A DNA stretch of 64,000 nt from Limnohabitans_A sp048020265 (GTDB lineage: Bacteria > Pseudomonadota > Gammaproteobacteria > Burkholderiales > Burkholderiaceae_C). The DNA lies in NCBI RefSeq assembly GCF_048020265.1, contig NZ_CP171843.1:1-64000 (forward strand). Reading direction: 5' to 3'. Positions 43,112-52,933 of this stretch are shown here, piece by piece. A program made the position numbers and the translations under genes. The first letter of the stretch is position 1. Every line of letters starts with the position of its first letter. The notes under the pieces are model-generated. The model made no database searches, was not told the origin of the DNA, and saw nothing but the letters and a program-made list of their open reading frames with translations.

Positions 43112-44710
43112 TCAACGTGCTGCACTGCGTTGTGCGGTCTTGCGTTCTGGAGTGTTCGGTGGCCGACGGCTGGCGGTGCTCGCGTCCAAGTCGCGCACGG
43201 TCCATTCGAGCAGCTGGTCCAGCGCGGCCCGGGCCTGGTGCGCGTTGGGGTGGTGCAGCACGGCCACCACGGTGTAGCGCTGGCCGCTTTGCCCCTGCAC
43301 ATAACCGGCCACCGAGGCCACATCGCGCAGCGAGCCGGTTTTCAGCCAGGCGTTACCGATCACGGGCGACTGCGGGCTGCGATCTTTGAGGCGGGCAGCG
43401 GTGCCGTCCACCCCGGCGATGGCCAGCGAGTCGACAAAGTGCCGGGCGTGCGGGCTGGCGTGCGCGGCCTGCAGCAAGGCCGTGAGGGCCTGCGCGGTGC
43501 TGCGCTCTGTGCGCGACAGGCCCGAGCCGTTGTCCAGCACCGGCTCGTCGACTCCGGCAAAGCCTTGACGCCACCATTGCGACAGGCGCAGGCGCGAAGC
43601 CTCCAAACGCCCGGGTGCGCCCAACTCGCTCGACAGCGTCAGGTACAGCTGCTGAGCCATCACGTTGTTCGAGAACTTGTTGATGTCCTTGATGATCTCG
43701 GACAAGGGCAAGGACGGCGCTTCCAGCAGCAGCTTGGCCGAGGCCGGGCGCGAGCCGTAACGCACCTGTCCCGTGAGTTGTCCGCCTGCTTGCTGCCACA
43801 AGGCTTGCATGACGCGCGGCGCATAGGCTTCGGGCTCCGGGTAGGCCACGGGCCATTCGCGTTCGCCGCAGCTGGCGGGGTAGCGACCCGCAAAGCGCAC
43901 TTGCTGGGGCTGGCTGAAGTCGGCCTGCAGCTGGCGCCGCCAGTCGCTGCAAGGGGCCTGGGTCAGTGGCAGTTGCGTGGGCGCGGAAAACCCGGCCAGT
44001 GGCGGCTCAAAGCGCACCTGCACTTGGCCGCTGGGGGCATCGGGCGTGAAGGTGTAGACCACGGCCTTGAAGTTGAGCAGCAGGCCATCCGGCCCCACGT
44101 TGTAAGGGCGCAGGGGCTCGTCGTCAAAAGGCTCGCTGCGCTCGCGCGCATCGAACACGCTGCGGTCGAGCACGATGTCCCCGCGCACCTCGCGCACACC
44201 TGCTGCGCGCACCTGGGTCATCAACGCTTGCAGGCGCTCGACCACCAGCTTGGGGTCGCCGCTGCCGCGCACGATCAGGTTGCCCTGCAGCACGCCATCG
44301 CGCACCGGGCCGTCGGTGTAGATACGGTTGCGCCAGACGTGCTCGGGCCCGAGCAGGCTCAAACCCGCATAGGTGGTGAACAGCTTCATGACCGAGGCCG
44401 GGTTGACGCTGGCTTGCGCGTGGTGCGACAATTGCCGTGACAGGGCCCCATTGGCCGCAGGTCCATCGGGCAAGGGGGCGATGCGCACGCTCAGGGCCGA
44501 AGGGGGAACTTGGGCCTTGTGCAGCGTGTGCATGACATGCCGGGGCAGCGCAGCGTCAGCCGCAGGGGTTTGACGGGCCCTGTCGTCGCTGCTTGGGGCA
44601 TTGCTTTGGGCCTTGGCAGGCCAAGCCACCGCACTGCTCAGGGCCAGCACCGCGCAAGTGGCGTGGACGAGTGCGGATAAAAACGGTTGCTTGACGCGGG
44701 AGACAATCAT
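43112..44710 (-). CDS. dacB: D-alanyl-D-alanine carboxypeptidase/endopeptidase (PBP4)
   Basis: Periplasmic class C penicillin-binding protein that trims or cuts peptidoglycan peptides. The 532-residue product has a signal peptide (ALVHATCAVLALSSAVAWPAKA), nucleophile motif S-V-M-K near residue 105, a large insert typical of PBP4, the SNN motif in FSNNVMAQQLYL and KTG in WLKTGSLRDVASVAGYV. The C-terminal 25 residues are basic and Pro-rich, beyond the fold. Confidence 0.94.
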   Translation of the reverse strand: MIVSRVKQPFLSALVHATCAVLALSSAVAWPAKAQSNAPSSDDRARQTPAADAALPRHVMHTLHKAQVPPSALSVRIAPLPDGPAANGALSRQLSHHAQASVNPASVMKLFTTYAGLSLLGPEHVWRNRIYTDGPVRDGVLQGNLIVRGSGDPKLVVERLQALMTQVRAAGVREVRGDIVLDRSVFDARERSEPFDDEPLRPYNVGPDGLLLNFKAVVYTFTPDAPSGQVQVRFEPPLAGFSAPTQLPLTQAPCSDWRRQLQADFSQPQQVRFAGRYPASCGEREWPVAYPEPEAYAPRVMQALWQQAGGQLTGQVRYGSRPASAKLLLEAPSLPLSEIIKDINKFSNNVMAQQLYLTLSSELGAPGRLEASRLRLSQWWRQGFAGVDEPVLDNGSGLSRTERSTAQALTALLQAAHASPHARHFVDSLAIAGVDGTAARLKDRSPQSPVIGNAWLKTGSLRDVASVAGYVQGQSGQRYTVVAVLHHPNAHQARAALDQLLEWTVRDLDASTASRRPPNTPERKTAQRSAAR

Positions 44711-44775
44711 CGGGCAAGTCTAACGGGCATGGGCCGTGTTCGGGCGGCCAAGGAAAGCGTGAGCGGCGGCCCCGT

Positions 44776-45768
44776 ATGATTCGGGCCATGCGATTTTCTT
44801 CAAAAACCGTGGGCCTGGCTTCGGCGGTCATCACGGTGCTCATCTGGACCGGTTTCATTGTCATTGCGCGGGCTTCGGCGTCTCGGGGCTTGCTGCCCCT
44901 GGACATTGCGCTGGCCCGCATCCTCGGGGCCAGCAGCATCTTGCTGCCTTGGGCCTGGTGGTTGATGCGCTCCGCGCGTCAGGCGGGTCAAAAAGTGGGC
45001 TCTTTGGGCGGCTTGTCGCCTCTGCCCCTGGCCCCAACCGTGCAGGCCGGCTTGTTGGGCGGTTTGCTCTATGCCGTGTTGGCCTACACGGGCTTCTTTT
45101 TTGCGCCGGCCTCCCACGCTTCGGTGTTGTTGCCCGGTAGCTTGCCCTTGTGGACCACCTTGCTGGCCTGGCTGGTGCTGCGTGAGCAAGTGTCCTCGGC
45201 CCGCGCACTGGGGCTGGGCTTCATTGTGCTGGGCGATCTGCTGGTGGGGGGTGTCAGCTTGCTCAAGGCGTTTGATGGTGGCGAGGTCTGGAAAGGCGAT
45301 GTGTTGTTCATGACGGCTGCTTGCTGTTGGGCGGGTTACAGCGTCATGGTGCGTCGACACGGTCTGGATGCGGTGCGAGCGACCATGGCCATCACCGCGT
45401 TTGCGTTTGTCAGCTTTGTGCCTGTGTACCTGACCTTGATCGGCTTGGGGGTCTTGCCCACCCATTTGTTGCAAGTGCCTTGGACCGAGGTCCTGTTCCA
45501 GGCGGTCTTCCAGGGCATGGGCTCGGTGGTCATCTCGGGCATCACCTTCACGCAGATGGTGCGCCACTATGGCCCGGTGCGCTCGACCATGATCACGGCC
45601 CTGGTGCCGGGTCTGTCGGCCCTCGGTGCTGTGTGGTTTTTGGGCGAGCCGATGCACTGGAATTTGCTGGCTGGGCTGGCACTGGTGACCAGTGGCATCT
45701 TGTTTGGTGTACGGCAGGCCAAACCCGTTGCTGCGCCCGGTGTCGCCGCGGCTGGAGGCCGACCATGA
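44776..45768 (+). CDS. EamA family transporter
   Basis: Inner-membrane transporter of the drug/metabolite superfamily, 330 residues with about ten helices in two repeats (VITVLIWTGFIVIARASAS and later FMTAACCWAGYSVMVRRHG). Substrate unknown. A second ATG at 44788 could be the start. The gene overlaps tsaB by 4 bases, so it may be cotranscribed with the tRNA-modification genes without obvious functional link. Confidence 0.82.
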   Translation: MIRAMRFSSKTVGLASAVITVLIWTGFIVIARASASRGLLPLDIALARILGASSILLPWAWWLMRSARQAGQKVGSLGGLSPLPLAPTVQAGLLGGLLYAVLAYTGFFFAPASHASVLLPGSLPLWTTLLAWLVLREQVSSARALGLGFIVLGDLLVGGVSLLKAFDGGEVWKGDVLFMTAACCWAGYSVMVRRHGLDAVRATMAITAFAFVSFVPVYLTLIGLGVLPTHLLQVPWTEVLFQAVFQGMGSVVISGITFTQMVRHYGPVRSTMITALVPGLSALGAVWFLGEPMHWNLLAGLALVTSGILFGVRQAKPVAAPGVAAAGGRP

Positions 45769-46559
45769 GCACGGCCCCGAAAGCATGGCGCTGGCTGGCC
45801 TTTGACACCAGCACCGATATCTTGTCGTTGGCCGTGGCACGCGGCGAGCAGGTCTGGACCCAAACCTTGCCTGGTGGCGCACAAGCTTCCAGTGGTTTGA
45901 TTCCGGCCGTGCTGGCCTTGCTGGCCGAAGCCGATATGCCGCTGGCCTCGCTCGACGCCATCGTGTTTGGCCGGGGTCCTGGGTCTTTTACGGGCCTGCG
46001 CACCGCCTGCGCGGTGGCGCAAGGGCTGGCCTTTGGGGTCGATGTGCCGGTGCTGCCCGTTGACACCTTGCTGGCCGTAGCTGAAGAGGCGCGTTGGGCG
46101 CAAGTGCAAGCCCGGGCCATTGCGCCCGATGCCGCGCTCACCGTGCTGGCCCTTTTGGATGCCCGCATGGACGAGGTGTACAGCGCTGTTTACTGCTGGC
46201 AGCCCATGGCGGGGACAAACTCCGGGCTTTGGCAGGAAGCCGCGCCCCTGCGGGTTGGCGCACCCGAAAGTGTCGCGATGCCTGAAGCTCAGCCCGTGCT
46301 GCAGGCTGGCAATGCCTTTGCAGCATATGGCCATCGCTTGCCCCAAGCGGCGTCCGATGGAGGGCGCTGCGAGGCCCTGCCCACCGCTGCCGCTTTGCTG
46401 CGTCTGGCCCCAGCCTTGTGGGCGCAGGGTCTGGCCGTGCCGGCCGAGCAGGCCATGCCGCTCTACATCCGCGACAAAGTGGCCAACACCACCGCCGAGC
46501 GCGAAGCCATGAAGGCACAGGCGCAGTCTGCTTTGGCCAAGGCCACGGCGCAGCCATGA
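45765..46559 (+). CDS. tsaB: tRNA threonylcarbamoyladenosine biosynthesis protein TsaB
   Basis: Non-catalytic partner of TsaD in t6A synthesis. The 264-residue product has the ASKHA-fold start LAFDTSTDILSLAVARG, the conserved VFGRGPGSFTGLRTACAVAQGLAFG and LLDARMDEVYSAVY. It overlaps rimI by 4 bases, a very common tsaB-rimI arrangement. Confidence 0.95.
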   Translation: MSTAPKAWRWLAFDTSTDILSLAVARGEQVWTQTLPGGAQASSGLIPAVLALLAEADMPLASLDAIVFGRGPGSFTGLRTACAVAQGLAFGVDVPVLPVDTLLAVAEEARWAQVQARAIAPDAALTVLALLDARMDEVYSAVYCWQPMAGTNSGLWQEAAPLRVGAPESVAMPEAQPVLQAGNAFAAYGHRLPQAASDGGRCEALPTAAALLRLAPALWAQGLAVPAEQAMPLYIRDKVANTTAEREAMKAQAQSALAKATAQP

Positions 46560-47062
46560 GGGCGATCATGAGCGCTGACAAGTTGTCCCGCCCGCAGCCA
46601 TCCGAAGCCACGCGCAACCGCGTCACGCTGGCCGCCATGACACAGGACCATCTGGACACGGTGATCGCCATCGAGCAAACCGCCTACAGCCACCCTTGGA
46701 CACGCGGCAATTTCCGGGACTCGCTCAACCCGCTGTTTGAGGCCCAGTGCCTGTGGCTGGACGGCGAGTTGCTGGGCTACTTTCTGGCCATGCGTGGCTT
46801 CGAAGAAATGCACCTGCTGAACATCACCGTGGCGCCTGCGCACCAAGGCCAAGGGTGGGGCCACATGATGCTGGACGCCTTGACGCTGTTGTCGCGCCAG
46901 TCAGGTGCGCAATGGTTGTGGCTGGAGGTGCGCCAAAGCAACCTGCGTGCGCTGCAGGTGTACGAGCGTTATGGCTTCAAGCAGGTCAGCATCCGCAAGG
47001 ATTACTATCCTGCAGGCCGCCAGCAGCGAGAGCATGCGGTGGTGATGAGTTTGAAACTGTGA
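46556..47062 (+). CDS. rimI: Ribosomal protein bS18-alanine N-acetyltransferase
   Basis: GNAT acetyltransferase acting on the N-terminus of ribosomal protein S18. The 168-residue product has AIEQTAYSHPWTRGNFRDSL, the acetyl-CoA loop ITVAPAHQGQGWGHMML, and LEVRQSNLRALQVYERYGFKQVSIRKDYYP, all typical of RimI. A start at 46568 is also possible. Confidence 0.92.
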   Translation: MRAIMSADKLSRPQPSEATRNRVTLAAMTQDHLDTVIAIEQTAYSHPWTRGNFRDSLNPLFEAQCLWLDGELLGYFLAMRGFEEMHLLNITVAPAHQGQGWGHMMLDALTLLSRQSGAQWLWLEVRQSNLRALQVYERYGFKQVSIRKDYYPAGRQQREHAVVMSLKL

Positions 47063-47070
47063 GCCCCAAC

Positions 47071-47919
47071 ATGAGCGACCCCACCCGATTTGACCTGGAC
47101 GACCGCCAACGCGCCATGCTGGCCGAAATGGGCGTGCGCGTGTGGTGGCCCAAGCGCACCGCCGAAGCACAAGCCCAGGTTCAGGCAGAGACCCCAGTTC
47201 AGGCGCTTGCCGCTGCGCCTGATGTGGCCCTGCCCGCATCTGCCCCTGTGGCGTCGCCCGTGCCGCGACCTGCGGCCCCGGCCCCAACAGCTGCTGCGGC
47301 GCCCATGCCTGTGACCGAAGTGCTGGTGGGACAGCCCTTGGCCGAAGGCGTGGACCAGATGGATTGGGCGGCCTTGCAAGCCACCGTGGCCAGTTGCCGG
47401 GCCTGTGATTTGTGCGCGAATCGCCAGCAAGCGGTGTTCGGCGTGGGCGATGTGCAAGCCGACTGGCTGGTCATTGGCGACCCGCAAGTCGAAACCGAAG
47501 GCCAGCATGGTGAGCCCTTTGTGGGCCAGGCCAGGCAGTTGCTGGACAACATGCTCAAAGCGGTCGGTTTGAGCCGGGACACAAAAGGCGAAGGCGGTGT
47601 CTACATCACCAGCAGCTTGAAGTGCCGCCTGCCCGGCAGTCGCAACCCCAGCCCGCAAGAGCTGGCCACATGCGCGCCGTATTTGGCGCGGCAGGTGGCC
47701 CTGGTCAAACCCAAAGTCATTCTGGTGATGGGACGGTTTTCTATTCAGGCGGTGCTGCAATCGACCGAGCCGCTGGGCAAACTGCGGGGCCAGGTCCACA
47801 GCTACCAGGGCGTGCCCGTGGTGGCGACCTACCACCCCGACACGCTGCTGCGCAGCCTGCCCGACAAGGCCAAGGCCTGGGCCGATTTGGTGCTGGCGCT
47901 CAAGACCGTTCGCGGTTGA
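47071..47919 (+). CDS. Uracil-DNA glycosylase family 4-like protein
   Basis: Predicted 4Fe-4S uracil-DNA glycosylase, 282 residues. After an Ala/Pro-rich linker (about 28-95) the UDG core shows CRACDLC (two iron-sulphur Cys), EPFVGQARQLLDNML, ITSSLKCRLPGSRNPSPQELATCAPYL (two more Cys) and VATYHPDTLLRS. The first motif, usually GEAPGxxE, here reads GDPQVETE, so the catalytic loop is changed. It could be a DNA-polymerase-related or degenerate family member instead of an active glycosylase. It follows rimI by 8 bases. Confidence 0.8.
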   Translation: MSDPTRFDLDDRQRAMLAEMGVRVWWPKRTAEAQAQVQAETPVQALAAAPDVALPASAPVASPVPRPAAPAPTAAAAPMPVTEVLVGQPLAEGVDQMDWAALQATVASCRACDLCANRQQAVFGVGDVQADWLVIGDPQVETEGQHGEPFVGQARQLLDNMLKAVGLSRDTKGEGGVYITSSLKCRLPGSRNPSPQELATCAPYLARQVALVKPKVILVMGRFSIQAVLQSTEPLGKLRGQVHSYQGVPVVATYHPDTLLRSLPDKAKAWADLVLALKTVRG

Positions 47920-47926
47920 TGGTTGG

Positions 47927-47951
47927 GTAGGAGGCCGCCCCCGCGGCCGAA
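47927..47951. repeat. REP-like palindromic repeat (copy D)
   Basis: GTAGGAGGCCGCCCCCGCGG plus CCGAA matches the first half of the composite repeat at 36062-36084. It lies between the convergent UDG-like and EamA genes. Confidence 0.6.
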
Positions 47952-47955
47952 GGGC

Positions 47956-48840
47956 TCAAGCCGCGCTGCGCTTGGGCCACAGCACGGCCGCGATCGACAT
48001 TACCATCAAGCCCACGGCTGCCCAGTCTTGCCAGTGCAGCACTTCGCCCAGCCACACCGCCCCACTGAACACGCCCAAAACCGGGATCAGCATCACGCTC
48101 AGGGTTGAAGCCACTGGGGGCAAACTGCGGGCCAGGTAAAACCAGGCGGCGTGTGCAAAGCCAAACACCAGCACCGCGTTGAAGCCAATCGCAAACCAGT
48201 TGGACGGGCTTGGGGCCACCCAGCGACCGCTCTCCAACACCAAGGCCAACACGCTGAGGACCCCGGTGGTCATCAAGGTCATCCAAAACGAGATGGCCAA
48301 AGTGGGCACAGGCATGGCGGTGCGGCGCAGCATTTGTGTGCCCAGCGCCCAAGTGCTGGCTGCAGCCAAGGCCAGCAAGACCCCGGTGGGCCTGCCGCTC
48401 AGGTTGGACAACTCGTGCCACAACAGCAGCACCACGCCAAGACTGGCCGCCGCCACCCCGGCCCACGAGCGCTTGGCCAGTTGGTCGCCAAACACCCACG
48501 CGCCCAGCAGCGCCGAAAACATGGGCATGGTGTAGCCCAAAATCGCCGCCCGCCCACTCGACAGCGACTGCACCGCGATGATGATCAGCGCCTGCCAGAT
48601 GAACATGTTGAACACTGCCAACACCAACAACTCGCGCCAATGCGCACGCGGAATGCGAAACGGCACCTTCATGACCACCAAGGCCATTCCCAAAATCGGT
48701 GTGCCCAGCCACAGGCACAGGGCTCGAAAGGTGAGCGGCGGAAACCCGGTGACACCGATTTTCATGACGGGCCAGTTGATGCCCCAGACCAAGGTGAGCA
48801 AAACCAGCAAGGTCCATTGGCGGGGAGAGAGTTTGTGCAT
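47956..48840 (-). CDS. EamA family transporter
   Basis: Inner-membrane drug/metabolite transporter, 294 residues with ten predicted helices in two EamA repeats (LTLVWGINWPVMKIGVTGFPP at the start; LSVMLIPVLGVFSGAVWLGE in the second). Substrate unknown. It lies 10 bases after the MerR-type regulator on the same strand and may be cotranscribed with it. Confidence 0.85.
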   Translation of the reverse strand: MHKLSPRQWTLLVLLTLVWGINWPVMKIGVTGFPPLTFRALCLWLGTPILGMALVVMKVPFRIPRAHWRELLVLAVFNMFIWQALIIIAVQSLSSGRAAILGYTMPMFSALLGAWVFGDQLAKRSWAGVAAASLGVVLLLWHELSNLSGRPTGVLLALAAASTWALGTQMLRRTAMPVPTLAISFWMTLMTTGVLSVLALVLESGRWVAPSPSNWFAIGFNAVLVFGFAHAAWFYLARSLPPVASTLSVMLIPVLGVFSGAVWLGEVLHWQDWAAVGLMVMSIAAVLWPKRSAA

Positions 48841-48850
48841 GGGGTGTGAT

Positions 48851-49309
48851 TCAAAGATGGCGAAGGTGACTGTGGGCCAGCGCCTTGGGCGTGGTGTTCA
48901 TTTGTCCCATGGCCGTTTGCGTTGGGCAGTGGGCATCGACCGGGTGACGGCATAGAGCCTGCAATGCTTCCAGTCGACTCTTGAGTTCTTGCAGTTCCTC
49001 GATCCTTTGCGCCACATGGTCCAAGTGCTGCAGCAGCACCTGTGAAGTGACTTCGCAAGCGCTGGCGGTGTCTCCGGGCACATTCAAAAGGACCTGAATT
49101 TCCTGGATCGACATGTCCAGACTCCGGCAAGTGCGTATGCGCCGCAAGCGTTCGATGTCTTGAGCGCTGTAAGCGCGGTAGCCATTGCTGGCCCGCATTG
49201 CAGGGCTCAACAGGCCTTGCTGTTCGTAAAAACGGATGCTGGCCGTGCTCATGCCGCTGGCCTGGGCCACTTGGCCTATGCGCAGGGTGGGTGTTGCAGT
49301 TTTGCTCAT
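48851..49309 (-). CDS. MerR family regulator, Cd/Pb-sensor-like
   Basis: A 152-residue MerR activator. The winged helix is clear (LRIGQVAQASGMSTASIRFYEQQGLL...SNGYRAYSAQDIERLRRIR), followed by the dimerisation helix (HLDHVAQRIEELQELKSRLEAL) and cysteines at SACEV, ALCRH and DAHCP that match the metal ligands of CadR/PbrR-type sensors. Metal identity is inference. The start at 49309 gives the family N-terminus; it lacks an evident Shine-Dalgarno, and an upstream ATG at 49366 would overlap the promoter. It faces the methyltransferase-like gene across a MerR-type promoter. Confidence 0.88.
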   Translation of the reverse strand: MSKTATPTLRIGQVAQASGMSTASIRFYEQQGLLSPAMRASNGYRAYSAQDIERLRRIRTCRSLDMSIQEIQVLLNVPGDTASACEVTSQVLLQHLDHVAQRIEELQELKSRLEALQALCRHPVDAHCPTQTAMGQMNTTPKALAHSHLRHL

Positions 49310-49317
49310 GGAGGGTA

Positions 49318-49348
49318 TTGACCTTGTAGCAGCTTGAAGGTTTCCAAT
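49318..49348 (+). promoter_or_regulatory. MerR-type promoter with operator dyad
   Basis: A -35 TTGACC (49318-49323) and a -10 TCCAAT (49343-49348) are separated by 19 bases, the long spacer MerR activators need. Between them is the dyad ACCTT...AAGGT (49321-49341), similar in size and position to the CadR/PbrR operators. It points at the gene starting at 49386. Confidence 0.65.
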
Positions 49349-49385
49349 CATCGCATCTTCAATCAAATAACTTCAGGGGCTGTGC

Positions 49386-49985
49386 ATGAACCATTTCGCA
49401 GGATTTTTATGGATTTACTTCGTCGTTTACGCCGGTGTTGCCATGTTGTGGCGCTCCGTCAGTGTTTACCGGGCCACGGGGCTGAACCCCTTGCGACTGC
49501 CCGCCACGGACGATGCGCCGGGGTATGTCGGTCGCATGTTCAAGGTGGTGTTGGCCTTGTGCTTTGTCTATTTGACGGCCTTGACCCTGGGATGGCAGTC
49601 GGACAACATCGCGCCGCCCATGGCTTGGCTAGACAACGCCTATGGGCGCGCATTTGGGTGGGGCGTTTTGGTGGTCAGTGGCTTGGGGGTGGTCTTGGCA
49701 CAGAAGCAAATGGGCTTGTCCTGGCGCATTGGGCTGGATGCGGATACCCCTGGACCTCTGGTGACGTACGGCTTGTTTGCGCGTTCCCGCAATCCGATAT
49801 TTTTGTCAATGCGCCTGAACTTATGGGCGCTCATGTGCCTGCTGCCCAATGCCGTGTCGATGTTGTTGCTGGTGTCTGGTGAGTTGTTGATCCAGATTCA
49901 GGTGCGGCTGGAGGAGGCGCATTTGCCACTGGTTTACGGCCAAGCGTACGACAGCTACCGTGCGAAGGTGCCGCGCTGGTGGTGA
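49386..49985 (+). CDS. Isoprenylcysteine/phospholipid methyltransferase-like membrane protein
   Basis: A 199-residue membrane protein with four or five helices. The C-terminal block GPLVTYGLFARSRNPIFLSM and EEAHLPLVYGQAYDSYRAKVPRWW is the ICMT/PEMT signature, which binds S-adenosylmethionine and acts on lipid-like substrates. Bacterial members lack known prenylated targets. Its promoter looks controlled by the adjacent MerR protein, so a role in metal stress or membrane change is likely but unproven. Confidence 0.82.
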   Translation: MNHFAGFLWIYFVVYAGVAMLWRSVSVYRATGLNPLRLPATDDAPGYVGRMFKVVLALCFVYLTALTLGWQSDNIAPPMAWLDNAYGRAFGWGVLVVSGLGVVLAQKQMGLSWRIGLDADTPGPLVTYGLFARSRNPIFLSMRLNLWALMCLLPNAVSMLLLVSGELLIQIQVRLEEAHLPLVYGQAYDSYRAKVPRWW

Positions 49986-50030
49986 CCAAGCCAAAGATGG
50001 GCACGGGGTGGAAAAGTACAATCCACCCCC

Positions 50031-50873
50031 ATGACCTTCCTCGACATGCTGCGCGCCGCCGAGCGCCAAAACGGCTCCATGCTTTGTGTGGGCCTGGACC
50101 CTGAACCCACCAAATTCCCTGCGGGCATGAAGGGCGACGCCAACAAGATCTACGACTTCTGCGCCCGCATCGTGGACGCCACGGCCGACCTGGTCAGCAG
50201 CTTCAAACCCCAAATTGCCTACTTTGCCGCGCACCGCGCTGAAGGCCAATTGGAGCGCCTGATGGAACACATGCGCCGCGTGGCCCCGCATGTGCCGATC
50301 ATTTTGGACGCCAAGCGCGGCGACATCGGCAGCACGGCCGAGCAATACGCCAAAGAAGCCTTTGAGCGCTACGGCGCCGACGCTGTGACCCTCTCGCCCT
50401 TCATGGGCTGGGACTCGGTGGCACCCTACCTGAAGTACGAAGGCAAAGGTGCATTCCTGTTGTGCCGCACCTCCAACCCCGGTGGCGATGATTTGCAAAA
50501 CCAGCGCTTGGCGTCGGTCGAAGGCCAGCCCCGGCTGTACGAACATGTGGCCCGCCTGGCCCAAGGCCCCTGGAACCTGAATGGTCAACTCGGCCTGGTG
50601 GTGGGCGCCACCTACCCGGCTGAAATCGAGCGTGTGCGCGAACTCGCCCCCACCGTGCCCCTCTTGATCCCCGGCGTGGGTGCACAAGGCGGTGACGCGG
50701 TCGCCACTGTGAAAGCTGGCTGGCGGGCCCTTGCCGATGGCAGCAGCGCTGGGTCCATCATCGTCAATTCGTCACGCGCGGTGCTCTACGCATCGAGCGG
50801 TGACGACTTCGAGCAGGCTGCGCGGAAAGTCGCGATGCAGACGCGGGACACGCTGGAAGCGGCCAAGACCTGA
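50031..50873 (+). CDS. pyrF: Orotidine 5'-phosphate decarboxylase (type 2)
   Basis: Last step of UMP synthesis. The 280-residue product has the longer type 2 form: MLCVGLDPEPTKFPAG, SFKPQIAYFAAHRAEGQLERL, catalytic DAKRGDIGSTAEQYA, TLSPFMGWDSVAPYL and LIPGVGAQGGD. It stands alone, with no pyrimidine neighbour. Confidence 0.96.
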   Translation: MTFLDMLRAAERQNGSMLCVGLDPEPTKFPAGMKGDANKIYDFCARIVDATADLVSSFKPQIAYFAAHRAEGQLERLMEHMRRVAPHVPIILDAKRGDIGSTAEQYAKEAFERYGADAVTLSPFMGWDSVAPYLKYEGKGAFLLCRTSNPGGDDLQNQRLASVEGQPRLYEHVARLAQGPWNLNGQLGLVVGATYPAEIERVRELAPTVPLLIPGVGAQGGDAVATVKAGWRALADGSSAGSIIVNSSRAVLYASSGDDFEQAARKVAMQTRDTLEAAKT

Positions 50874-50879
50874 AAAGCC

Positions 50880-52058
<1,179 letters not shown>

Positions 52059-52291
52059 GGTCGCGGTTTCTCAAAGGGTTGATCCGTGTTTCTAGGGGCG
52101 ATTGGAAAGCCTGCAACGGCCAGACCCTGTCCGGCCTGTGACTGGGTGTCGCCCGGGTGTCTATTTTTGATGTCTTCGTTCGATGTCTTTGGCGACTGTC
52201 ATTTGCGTGGCATGGGTCAGATCAGTCGGGTGCTAGTCTGCAGGGCATGGGCACAAGACTTGGACATGCCCCTGCCCCAAAAAGGAAACCC

Positions 52292-52912
52292 ATGAAGCTC
52301 TACACCGCCCACCGCGCCCCCAGCCCCCGCCGGGTGCTGATGTTTTTGGTCGAGAAAAACATCACTGGCATCGAGATGGTCAACCTGGACCTGAACGGCG
52401 GCGAGCACCGCCAGCCTGACTATTTGGCCAAAAGCCCGCTGGCCAAAGTGCCTGCGCTGGAGCTGGACGATGGCCGCGTGATCACCGAGACGCGGGCCAT
52501 TTGCACCTTGCTGGAGGGCCGTTACCCCGAGCCCAACCTGATGGGCATGGACGGTGACGAACGCGGCTTCATCGAGATGGCCGATCGGCAGGTGGAGCTG
52601 TATTTGTTGGGCGGCATCGCGAATGCGATCCGCCACAGCCACCCGGGCTTGGCGGCTTTGGAGAAACCGCAGTTCCCCGAGTTCGGCCGTTCACAGGCCG
52701 AGAAGGTGCGGGGGGTGGCGCGGGGTTTTGACCAGCGCCTGCAAAGTCAGCCGTGGATGGCGGGTGAGCGCTTCACCATCGCCGACATCACCGCGTTTTG
52801 TGCGCTGGAGTTTGCGCGGGGCCTGATGAAGTTCGTGCCCGGTGACGAAGGCATGAGCGCCTTGCAGGCCTGGCGCGACCGCATGAATGAGCGGCCGAGC
52901 GCCAAGGCCTGA
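52292..52912 (+). CDS. Glutathione S-transferase family protein
   Basis: A 206-residue GST. The thioredoxin-fold half starts MKLYTAHRAPSPRRVLMFLVEKN, with a likely catalytic Ser in APSPRR, and has the cis-Pro and glutathione-binding KVPALELDDGRVITETRAICTLLE. The helical domain ends WMAGERFTIADITAFCALEFAR. An AAAGGA lies before the ATG at 52292. It may detoxify electrophiles; the substrate is unknown. Confidence 0.92.
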   Translation: MKLYTAHRAPSPRRVLMFLVEKNITGIEMVNLDLNGGEHRQPDYLAKSPLAKVPALELDDGRVITETRAICTLLEGRYPEPNLMGMDGDERGFIEMADRQVELYLLGGIANAIRHSHPGLAALEKPQFPEFGRSQAEKVRGVARGFDQRLQSQPWMAGERFTIADITAFCALEFARGLMKFVPGDEGMSALQAWRDRMNERPSAKA

Positions 52913-52933
52913 GGGCAGACGGACGCAGACGCT

